From Marinomonas transparens (GTDB taxonomy: Bacteria; Pseudomonadota; Gammaproteobacteria; Pseudomonadales; Marinomonadaceae): 64,000 nt of DNA. The translations under genes were made by a program, and so were the position numbers. Numbering within the stretch: position 1 is the stretch's first letter; the number at the start of each line of letters is the position of its first letter. The stretch lies in the NCBI RefSeq assembly GCF_016463975.1, contig NZ_JAEMNX010000003.1, positions 1 to 64,000 on the forward strand, written 5' to 3'. Of the stretch, positions 24,995 to 30,533 are shown one piece after another. Below the pieces are notes generated by a model that was given only the letters and a program-made list of their open reading frames with translations, did no database searches and was not told the DNA's origin.

Positions 24995-25113
24995 GCATTC
25001 CCCTAAAATTATTTAAATTTATCGTATCAACAAAAAATATTTATTTTTTTATTTTTTTATTTTGTTACTACAATAAAAAGCATGAAGAAAGAGAGGTAAA
25101 ACCCGCGAGTGAG

Positions 25114-25290
25114 GTGTTACCCGCTATTGTCGCGGCGCAAACCCGTGGACGGCCAAAATCAGATAACCCAAAGGTGTCTACAACGATCCGCTTAAGCCCT
25201 GATGTGCTGGACTATTTCAAGAACGAGGGCAAAGGCTGGCAGTCCCGTATTGATAAAGCGCTTAAAGAATACGTGGATTCACACCAATAA
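25114..25290 (+). CDS. BrnA-like antitoxin/repressor, start uncertain
   Basis: The open frame encodes PKVSTTIRLSPDVLDYFKNE, then GKGWQSRIDKALKEYV, the ribbon-helix-helix signature of BrnA antitoxins. From GTG 25114 it would be 58 residues. Coding-looking sequence continues upstream in frame (EERE-VKPASE) to a region near ATG 25082 that is one base out of frame, so an N-terminal single-base deletion is likely. No BrnT toxin gene is adjacent, so it is an orphan. Confidence 0.55.
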   Translation: MLPAIVAAQTRGRPKSDNPKVSTTIRLSPDVLDYFKNEGKGWQSRIDKALKEYVDSHQ

Positions 25291-25292
25291 TA

Positions 25293-25316
25293 AAACGCCC
25301 CGTCATTGGGGCGTTT
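25293..25316 (+). terminator. Terminator after BrnA-like gene
   Basis: AAACGCCCC / GGGGCGTTT with a 6-base loop, two bases past the stop codon. Only three T follow, so strength is moderate. Confidence 0.7.
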
Positions 25317-25341
25317 GTACCTCTATGGCTTGCCATTTTTT

Positions 25342-25365
25342 AAAAGCGTGACGTGTCACGCTTTT
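25342..25365. repeat. Palindrome CGTGACGTGTCACG, copy 1 (extended)
   Basis: Near-perfect 24-bp inverted repeat with core CGTGACGTGTCACG at 25347..25360, about 50 bases before the TerB/BRCT gene. The same core recurs at 28583..28596 and 28836..28849. Here it follows an independent terminator, so an operator role for the downstream gene is more likely than termination. Confidence 0.6.
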
Positions 25366-25412
25366 AAAATTCCTTTATATTCCTAAGCATGGATCACAAA
25401 AAGGAATAGACC

Positions 25413-26279
25413 ATGGACACAATCACCCCGAATTACTCCCTCGCCAGCAATAAGAAAAAAGCCATTTACTCGCTTAAGGGCATTTTGCAAGGCATTGTTG
25501 CCGACACCGTTTTAAACAGTCTTGAAGCCCTCTATCTAAACACTTGGCTGTTAGACTCTAAACCATTACGTGACGACCCCGACGTGGTGGATTTATTAGA
25601 CGCCATCCAAAGCGCGCTAGAAGACGGTAAATTTACGGCGGATGAACTGGACGATTTAAACACGTTAATTACTGACATTATCGAATATCGATCCTTTTCA
25701 ACGGTCACCGTTGATGATTATGTTAACGAGTTTCTAGGCTTAATCAGTGGTGTTGTTGCGGACGATCAAATTAACGAAAAAGAGTTTGCCTACATTGTGG
25801 AATGGATAAACAACCATGCCGACGTGATGGAAGAAGTCGCTGTAAAGAACGTCATTGCTAACGTGATTGATTTTTCAAAGCGGGATCACGTCACTCAAGA
25901 CGATGAAGACGCGCTACTACTCTGTTTAAAACAAACCGCAGGCATACGATTTTTAGAAACAGGCTCCGCTGACGCCCACCCTATGGATAATATCGCGGAC
26001 AATATTGATTCTATGGATCACACAGGGGCGCGGATCTGCTTTACAGGAGTATTCAACACAGGGTCACGTAAAGAGGTGGAAGCCATCGCCAATAATCTTG
26101 GCGCGATCACTCGCAAAGACCCCAGCAAATCGATTGACTATGTGATTATTGGCACTCAAGTCGCCCCCGATTGGAAGCACACCAGTTTTGGCCGCAAGAT
26201 ACAAAAGGCCGTGGAACTCAGGGAAGGCGGTCACCCGCTTATTATATTGACGGAAAAAATGTGGCTAACGCTCACCTAA
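25413..26279 (+). CDS. TerB-like repeat / BRCT-domain protein
   Basis: A 288-residue acidic protein. Residues about 18-180 contain two similar helical units, LKGILQGIVADTVLNSLEAL and LGLISGVVADDQINEKEFAY, resembling TerB-type modules. Residues about 205-288 form a BRCT domain (GARICFTGVFNTGSRKEVEAIANNLG, DYVIIGTQV) like that of bacterial NAD-dependent DNA ligase. BRCT domains bind DNA ends or phosphoproteins. Strong AAGGAA site before ATG. It is monocistronic on the plus strand inside a region of leftward genes. Possible DNA-repair or defence function; not established. Confidence 0.7.
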   Translation: MDTITPNYSLASNKKKAIYSLKGILQGIVADTVLNSLEALYLNTWLLDSKPLRDDPDVVDLLDAIQSALEDGKFTADELDDLNTLITDIIEYRSFSTVTVDDYVNEFLGLISGVVADDQINEKEFAYIVEWINNHADVMEEVAVKNVIANVIDFSKRDHVTQDDEDALLLCLKQTAGIRFLETGSADAHPMDNIADNIDSMDHTGARICFTGVFNTGSRKEVEAIANNLGAITRKDPSKSIDYVIIGTQVAPDWKHTSFGRKIQKAVELREGGHPLIILTEKMWLTLT

Positions 26280-26283
26280 ACCA

Positions 26284-26310
26284 AAACGCCCCAATGATGG
26301 GGCGTTTTTT
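26284..26310. terminator. Terminator after BRCT gene
   Basis: AAACGCCCC / GGGGCGTTTTTT with a 6-base loop, immediately after the stop at 26279. On the other strand it also lies just past the convergent 90-residue gene (26313). Confidence 0.85.
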
Positions 26311-26312
26311 AT

Positions 26313-26585
26313 TTAAAAAATCTCAAATGTCGGCTTTTCTTCACCTGCATCTTTTCTAAGTTTCTCTAATCTTTCTCGACCTGATTGGGTTAGAAAATAA
26401 GCGTAATTACTGCCATCACTTTGCATAGGGATTGAATCGATAGTCATCAAACCCGTTTTAATAAATTCCTCGTGCATTTCTTCACGGCTGGTACATCTTG
26501 GTAATTGCTCACCTTTCAGAAAGGCTATGCCTTCCCACTCTCCCGCCGCCAGTTTTAATACGTGCAATTCGTTTTTAGCGTTCAT
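26313..26585 (-). CDS. Hypothetical protein, end of early operon
   Basis: A 90-residue protein (starts MNAKNELHVLKLAAGEWEG) with a winged-helix-like pattern: CTSREEMHEEFIKTGLMTID, then NYAYFLTQSGRERLEKL. That ending is common in small phage regulators with a ArsR/PadR-like wing. No specific family. It follows the KilA-N gene by 41 bases and converges on the BRCT gene. Confidence 0.6.
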   Translation of the reverse strand: MNAKNELHVLKLAAGEWEGIAFLKGEQLPRCTSREEMHEEFIKTGLMTIDSIPMQSDGSNYAYFLTQSGRERLEKLRKDAGEEKPTFEIF

Positions 26586-26626
26586 AGATCACCCCTATTT
26601 TTATTAATCCATCTTAGTCTTTTTCG

Positions 26627-27157
26627 TTATAAATCGACATTCCTACCCGTGGTGGTTTTTACCCGTTCTATGGTGTCGTGGATCCATGTGGGGTTTTGTT
26701 TTAGCAAGTCGGCGGCTTGTTGGTAGCCGCGTATGGTTTGCACCATTTTCATTACGTCGATGGTGGGCAGTATCACCACGTCTTCTTCTAAGCCCATGGA
26801 TTGGGTCATGGTGTTGATCAGTTGGAGTTTGTCGGCTTGCTGGCTGTTATGTTCGATTGGTAGGCTTTGCGCTTTATCAAAGGCGCGGATAACGTGAAGA
26901 TGGAATTTAGCACTGATCCACATAGCATAAGCGTAGACCAATTCTTTGCATGCCCAAGTGCCTTGGCGCTGCTTTCGAACAATAGACGGGATTCCGTCTT
27001 TTTCAATTTCCTTAACCAACTCTTTTGTTTGTTCGTTATTAGACCAATAACGTGGGCTATGCTTATTCAACGAACCGGCAGCTTTATGAAGGTCATTTAA
27101 AGAATACAGCCCGTCTTGAACACGAACATTATTAGAAAGGATAGTAAGATTATTCAT
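26627..27157 (-). CDS. KilA-N domain protein
   Basis: A 176-residue protein starting MNNLTILSNNVRVQDGLYSL behind AAAGGTG (27157); the longer open frame upstream is the regulatory leader. The KilA-N DNA-binding domain spans residues about 10-95: SLNDLHKAAGSLNKHSPRYW, the TWACKELVYAYAMWISAKF motif and FHLHVIRAFD. The C-terminal part is a separate helical domain. KilA-N proteins are phage antirepressors or replication/killing proteins. The structured leader fits antirepressor-type control by a C4-like RNA. Confidence 0.8.
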   Translation of the reverse strand: MNNLTILSNNVRVQDGLYSLNDLHKAAGSLNKHSPRYWSNNEQTKELVKEIEKDGIPSIVRKQRQGTWACKELVYAYAMWISAKFHLHVIRAFDKAQSLPIEHNSQQADKLQLINTMTQSMGLEEDVVILPTIDVMKMVQTIRGYQQAADLLKQNPTWIHDTIERVKTTTGRNVDL

Positions 27158-27461
27158 AGTAAAACACCTTTGAGTTTTGGCTTTTCTTGCCACCTCAACG
27201 TCAATTAAGGTGGGCAAGACCATGTGGATTGACGTACCGGCTCAAAGGCAACCGGTGAGCATAAAGCTCCCCACACAGCCTCACCCATAACTGGGCATAA
27301 CTATGCAATAGACACAAAAAAAACCGCTGGGATGCGGCGTGTCCGCCAATGAGTTTCAGAACGTCAATTCCGAGTGCTGGATTTTGCCAGCGCACGGTAA
27401 TGATAGTCCTCGTGTTTTCATTCTGTCAATGTCTCTTTGTTTTTGGGTGTTTATGGGACGC
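27158..27461 (-). promoter_or_regulatory. Structured leader with Ash-like ORF and mutually exclusive hairpins
   Basis: A 304-base leader before KilA-N. It contains a 64-codon frame (27201..27395, starts MRWQNPALGIDVLKLIGGHA) that resembles the Ash-type reading frames found in P4 and other phages. Two hairpins cannot coexist: CTTGCCACCT / AGGTGGGCAAG (27186..27218) and ACGTCAAT / ATTGACGT (27198..27235). Comparable arrangements in P1/P7/P4 involve the C4 antisense RNA. The RNA itself is not proven here. Confidence 0.5.
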
Positions 27462-27971
27462 TTAACAACGATCAAAAAGACAATGGTCATCACGTTGGCA
27501 GTTTGGATCTAAGCAATAACGGCAACGGGGCGTTTGTACTGGTTCAAAACTCCGACAAATATCAAGTAGTAAACCCCAGTCCGCCTTCTGCCCATCTTTA
27601 ACCGCCCTAATGCGGCGGCTTATTTCCATTTCTTGCGCCGTATCAAATACATGCGGCATAACAAAGCCCTCATAAGTGCCCGTTTCCTCACCAACCCAAG
27701 TTTTAAAATCCACACGGCGGGGGACGTATGGTTCTTCAATAGATTCCGCGACCCGCTCGCCTAATAGGCGTTTGTTATCGCAGTCCATAACAGCCATTTT
27801 TAAAAGCACATCATCAATAACATGCTTTGGTATCACGTAGCTTTCTACACGGCCATGGCGGGCAATGGCGAGGGTTTCCGCACAGGTTACGGCGGTGGCT
27901 AGGGTGCCGTTGTCGATTTGGCCTAGGGTGATTTTTTGGGCTTGCTCTATGGCGGTTTCTAGGTTGTTCAT
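27462..27971 (-). CDS. Hypothetical phage protein with C-terminal Cys cluster
   Basis: A 169-residue protein. It is helical at the N-terminus (NNLETAIEQAQKITLGQIDN) and ends in a possible zinc-binding cluster: CRYCLDPNCQRDDHCLFDRC. It overlaps the upstream exonuclease gene by 4 bases, so the two are coupled. Proteins of this type occur in early operons of marine P2-like phages; no function is known to me. Confidence 0.6.
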   Translation of the reverse strand: MNNLETAIEQAQKITLGQIDNGTLATAVTCAETLAIARHGRVESYVIPKHVIDDVLLKMAVMDCDNKRLLGERVAESIEEPYVPRRVDFKTWVGEETGTYEGFVMPHVFDTAQEMEISRRIRAVKDGQKADWGLLLDICRSFEPVQTPRCRYCLDPNCQRDDHCLFDRC

Positions 27972-28549
27972 GCGGCCACCTCGGTTTTTAGTGCCCCTTT
28001 GAATGCTTTTAATATTTCAATGAGTGTTCTCGCTTCGTGCAGGGCGTCGCTTATGGCTATGTGCTGGCACCCCTCAAATGACAGTTCATATTTAGGGTTT
28101 ATGCCGAGTAATTCACGACCAAACAACACAGCGGTGCGAATGGATTGATTCGATCCAAAATCCCACGGGGCGGATCGTCCCAATTCGGTTTTAAAGGCGT
28201 GTTCTAATATCATGTTGTCGAACTCTGGCCCATTGCCGAACACTTGTGGTCGTTTGATTCCTGTTTCCTCTATCCATTCCTTAAATATGTTTAACCCTTC
28301 TTTTAAAAATGTCATTGAATAGCGAGGAAACGCCGCACTCCACGCTTCTGGGTTTTCTTTTTTTTGTTTTTCCCACCATACCATGGTTGATTCGCTCACT
28401 GTTCGCCCCGGCTGGTTTTCATCCATAACACAATAAAACGTTTCCCCTATAGTTAGCGTGTCGGTATCCACTACCACGGCACCAATGGACAGTATCACCG
28501 CCGTTTGTAGTGTGTCTTTTGTTTCGATGTCTGTAACGATAACTTTCAT
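27968..28549 (-). CDS. DEDD-family 3'-5' exonuclease
   Basis: A 193-residue exonuclease of the RNase T/ExoVIII-like superfamily. Motif I VTDIETKDT, motif II with the GNGPEFDNMILEHAF stretch and motif III ISDALHEARTLIEIL give the four acidic residues; His156-type general acid is in the HEA context (DALHEA). It removes nucleotides from DNA or RNA 3' ends. Palindrome copy 2 lies just upstream of its ATG. Confidence 0.85.
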   Translation of the reverse strand: MKVIVTDIETKDTLQTAVILSIGAVVVDTDTLTIGETFYCVMDENQPGRTVSESTMVWWEKQKKENPEAWSAAFPRYSMTFLKEGLNIFKEWIEETGIKRPQVFGNGPEFDNMILEHAFKTELGRSAPWDFGSNQSIRTAVLFGRELLGINPKYELSFEGCQHIAISDALHEARTLIEILKAFKGALKTEVAA

Positions 28550-28582
28550 AATGTATTCCCCGTTTATGTTAAAAATTAAAAA

Positions 28583-28596
28583 CGTGACGTGTCACG
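28583..28596. repeat. Palindrome CGTGACGTGTCACG, copy 2
   Basis: Core identical to 25347..25360 and 28836..28849; the flanks of copies 2 and 3 also match over about 20 bases. It lies between the 66-residue gene and the exonuclease gene. On the minus strand it is followed by T-rich sequence, so it could work as a tight-loop terminator as well as an operator. Confidence 0.6.
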
Positions 28597-28606
28597 CGTT
28601 TGGCTT

Positions 28607-28807
28607 TTACTCAGCCCCTACTTTTTCTCTAATGAGTTCAATTACTATTTTTAAAACGACCCAGCACACTAAAGAAATAAAGAACCTTTCTACAATCCCC
28701 AAACCAAGCTGGCTGAGTTGAACCATTCCCACATACAGAATTTGCAAAACCAAAACATCGAACATGCAAAAGCAGCGCTCGAAAAATATCTTTTTAACAT
28801 CCAACAT
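28607..28807 (-). CDS. Small two-TM membrane protein
   Basis: A 66-residue hydrophobic protein with two probable membrane helices (MFDVLVLQILYVGMVQLS and FFISLVCWVVLKIVIEL) and a charged C-terminus. It is flanked on both sides by copies of the CGTGACGTGTCACG palindrome, so it may be an independently transferred unit. Superinfection exclusion is a common role for such small phage membrane proteins, but there is no direct evidence. Confidence 0.5.
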   Translation of the reverse strand: MLDVKKIFFERCFCMFDVLVLQILYVGMVQLSQLGLGIVERFFISLVCWVVLKIVIELIREKVGAE

Positions 28808-28835
28808 ATTTCACCCCAGTGTTAATTTTTAAAAA

Positions 28836-28849
28836 CGTGACGTGTCACG
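28836..28849. repeat. Palindrome CGTGACGTGTCACG, copy 3
   Basis: Third exact copy of the 14-base core, 8 bases past the stop of the 131-residue gene and 29 bases before the 66-residue gene start (minus strand). Confidence 0.6.
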
Positions 28850-28856
28850 CGTTTGG

Positions 28857-29252
28857 TTAAAGTCTTAGTTTTCGTTCCTCTCGCGTGTAGAAGCATTCCC
28901 CCACGCCTTTTAGTCTCGGTATGCCTAGGCCATTTTTGCAACCCATGGGCAAGGGCTCGCCGCAAAAATCGCAGGTGCCTAGGTGCTTTTTCTCTTCGTC
29001 TGCCCGCTGCTTTTCACGTCGTATCAGCGTGGCGATAAATTCCGCCGCGTCGTATGGCTTGGCCCCGCCACGATAGGCGCACAGTTCGTCCAGCATTTCA
29101 GACTCTGTTTGTGATAAGGGAACTCGGTATTCGTGAATACCGAGCTCGGATTTTTTTTGCGCGTCGCGCTGGCGTTTGGCCCGCTGGCGCTCTTTGTCTT
29201 GCTCGCGCTTTTTGTCAGCCTTGGCTTGTTTGGTTTTAGCGTCCACGCTCAC
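28857..29252 (-). CDS. Basic protein with CxxC zinc site
   Basis: A 131-residue protein. The first about 35 residues are extremely Lys/Arg/Gln-rich (KADKKREQDKERQRAKRQRD). The centre resembles a ribbon-helix-helix (EYRVPLSQTESEMLDELCAY). The C-terminus holds CDFCGEPLPMGCKNG and a later Cys, a probable zinc knuckle. Start overlaps the end of the methyltransferase C-terminal frame by 4 bases (29249..29252), which supports that frame being genuinely translated. Confidence 0.6.
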   Translation of the reverse strand: MSVDAKTKQAKADKKREQDKERQRAKRQRDAQKKSELGIHEYRVPLSQTESEMLDELCAYRGGAKPYDAAEFIATLIRREKQRADEEKKHLGTCDFCGEPLPMGCKNGLGIPRLKGVGECFYTREERKLRL

Positions 29253-29721
29253 ACCTCTTTTATGCTCATGTAGGCTTTTATAAATCGGGTGGCGGTTTCC
29301 GCCTCGATCGCATTACCGTAGCCTTTTATTCTGGTTGCTCGGTTTATTCCGCTGTTGTTTGGGTCGATTGCATCGCGGCAATACACCACGCCTCTGGCAA
29401 CCCCATCAACCAACGGCTTAATGCCGGATTTAATTGGCCTGTATTTGTCGTCGGCACAGTAGAGCCAGTCGATAGGTTCACGATCATTCCCACTTGTTGG
29501 GTCAGTGGTATTCCTGTGTCCTGTGGCCGTGGCGGTTTCACTCCTCGCCTCGCATCCGTTACCGTTGGAGTTGACCATCCCGCCATTTTGGCAACATTCG
29601 GCATTTCCATTTTCCCCTTCCCCGCGCTCCCTCGCTTGTCGCTCGCCAATGGCGTGGGCCATCCCGTTATTTGAGCCACTACATCCAATGAATCCGTCGA
29701 TAGTTTCCCGTGGCGAATTCG
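29249..29721 (-). pseudogene. Out-of-frame C-terminal part of the cytosine methyltransferase
   Basis: This frame is open from the G9 tract to 29249 and codes for ANSPRETIDGFIGCSGSNNG, then EPIDWLYCADDKYRPIKSG, and ends with RIKGYGNAIEAETATRFIKA. The GYGNAI element is C5-methyltransferase motif X, which the upstream frame lacks. Its stop overlaps the next gene by 4 bases, as in the rest of this operon. It is therefore the authentic C-terminus, joined only if the G tract changes by +1 or -2 bases. Confidence 0.7.
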
Positions 29722-30276
29722 CCCCCCCCCTGATACCCGCCCTTCATGTCTCTCACTTTGGGCGTGGGGAAACCTGCTTTCTGCAACCCAGTAGAGTCTT
29801 TGCCTGACGTGGGCTTTACCCGCGCCTGCTGCTGTAATAATTGCCGACCCGACGGCGTAGTTTTCACGCTCCATTTCATCGTATAAATCGTCAAGCCATC
29901 CATGTTTAATTGCTCCTGGCACTTGCTCCCCAATAATTGTGTTAAAGCCGCACTCTCTGACGAGATCGAGGAAGTGGGGGAGCAAGTGGCGTTCGTCGTC
30001 TTTTCCAATACCTCTACCCGCTGCGCTGAATGGCTGGCAAGGCAGGCTGGCGGTGCAAACATATCTATCGTCTCCCCAACCGGCACGTCTAAGAGCGTAT
30101 GACCATGTACCAATTCCGGCGAAAAAGTGGTGTTGTGAGAATCCTTTAAGATCCGCTGCGCTAACGTCTGTAATACTTCTTTCATCTACTTCACCTTTTG
30201 CTATGTCGCCGTTTTTGATCAGTTGCCTAAGCCATGCGGCGGTTTTTGGGTCGTATTCGTTGTAATAAGCCGTCAT
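29344..30276 (-). CDS. DNA cytosine-5 methyltransferase (frame as sequenced)
   Basis: A 310-residue frame from ATG 30276 (AAGGGG seven bases upstream). It contains motif I HFFAGIGTWSYALRRAGW, the catalytic motif IV SLPCQPFSAAGRG (Cys80), motif VI-like IIGEQVPGA and motif VIII VRQRLYWVAES. After the G9 tract it runs into GGGRIRHGKLSTDSLDVVAQ and ends at LNPALSRWLMGLPEAW without motif X, so it is probably inactive in this state. With one extra G it would be about 342 residues including motif X. Phage methyltransferases of this kind protect phage DNA from restriction. Confidence 0.75.
   Translation of the reverse strand: MTAYYNEYDPKTAAWLRQLIKNGDIAKGEVDERSITDVSAADLKGFSQHHFFAGIGTWSYALRRAGWGDDRYVCTASLPCQPFSAAGRGIGKDDERHLLPHFLDLVRECGFNTIIGEQVPGAIKHGWLDDLYDEMERENYAVGSAIITAAGAGKAHVRQRLYWVAESRFPHAQSERHEGRVSGGGRIRHGKLSTDSLDVVAQITGWPTPLASDKRGSAGKGKMEMPNVAKMAGWSTPTVTDARRGVKPPRPQDTGIPLTQQVGMIVNLSTGSTVPTTNTGQLNPALSRWLMGLPEAWCIAAMQSTQTTAE
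29679..30185 (-). CDS. Overlapping reading frame inside methyltransferase
   Basis: A 168-codon frame within the methyltransferase gene, same strand, different frame, with AAGGTG before its ATG. Its sequence is not random-looking: LDVPVGETIDMFAPPACLA, GLTIYTMKWSVKTTPSGR and AGFPTPKVRDMKGGYQ resemble, from memory, a family of phage proteins that continue with GWPTP repeats and end LNPALSRWLMGLP. Exactly that continuation is present in the next frame after the G9 tract. The same +1 base that repairs the methyltransferase would extend this frame to about 280 residues. Whether it is translated is unknown. Confidence 0.35.
   Translation of the reverse strand: MKEVLQTLAQRILKDSHNTTFSPELVHGHTLLDVPVGETIDMFAPPACLASHSAQRVEVLEKTTNATCSPTSSISSESAALTQLLGSKCQEQLNMDGLTIYTMKWSVKTTPSGRQLLQQQARVKPTSGKDSTGLQKAGFPTPKVRDMKGGYQGGGEFATGNYRRIHWM
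29722..29730 (-). repeat. G9 homopolymer (candidate phase-variable tract)
   Basis: Nine G in a row on the coding strand within the methyltransferase gene. At G9 the catalytic part reads into a frame lacking motif X. At G10 or G7 it reads into the frame with motif X. Slipped-strand changes at such tracts are the usual basis of phase variation; assembly error is the main alternative. Confidence 0.65.
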
Positions 30277-30278
30277 GG

Positions 30279-30533
30279 TCACACCCCTTTTATGCTTAGT
30301 TGTTCTTCTTGCTCTATGATCTTTCGCGCCATTCCAACCACGTCAGTTTGGGGCGGGTTGATGTAGTGCTTGAACTCCATACCAAAAACAGCGCGCGCGC
30401 CGCACCCGTCCTTCTCTACGCACTGCACGTAAAGTTCCTTGTAGAACACGTCTTTTATGTCTTTTGCTAGATCATTGCTGTTTGTGATTATCGCCTTACC
30501 CTTACACCGTGGACATTTAACCCGGACTGACAT
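30279..30533 (-). CDS. Ogr/Delta-type zinc-finger activator
   Basis: An 84-residue protein starting MSVRVKCPRCKGKAII at 30533, which has GGAGGTGG upstream; the longer frame upstream lies in gpA. Zinc ligands are CPRC near the start and CVEKDGC about 35 residues later, followed by ARAVFGMEFKHYINPP. This matches the Ogr/Delta family that switches on late promoters in P2-like phages by contacting RNA polymerase. It overlaps the gpA stop by 17 bases, an unusual early-operon location for ogr. Confidence 0.8.
   Translation of the reverse strand: MSVRVKCPRCKGKAIITNSNDLAKDIKDVFYKELYVQCVEKDGCGARAVFGMEFKHYINPPQTDVVGMARKIIEQEEQLSIKGV

Noticed and set aside
28583..28849. CGTGACGTGTCACG copies as ordinary terminators
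   Set aside because: The perfect palindrome leaves a loop of at most four bases, and copy 1 follows a separate terminator. An operator role fits better, though termination is not excluded.
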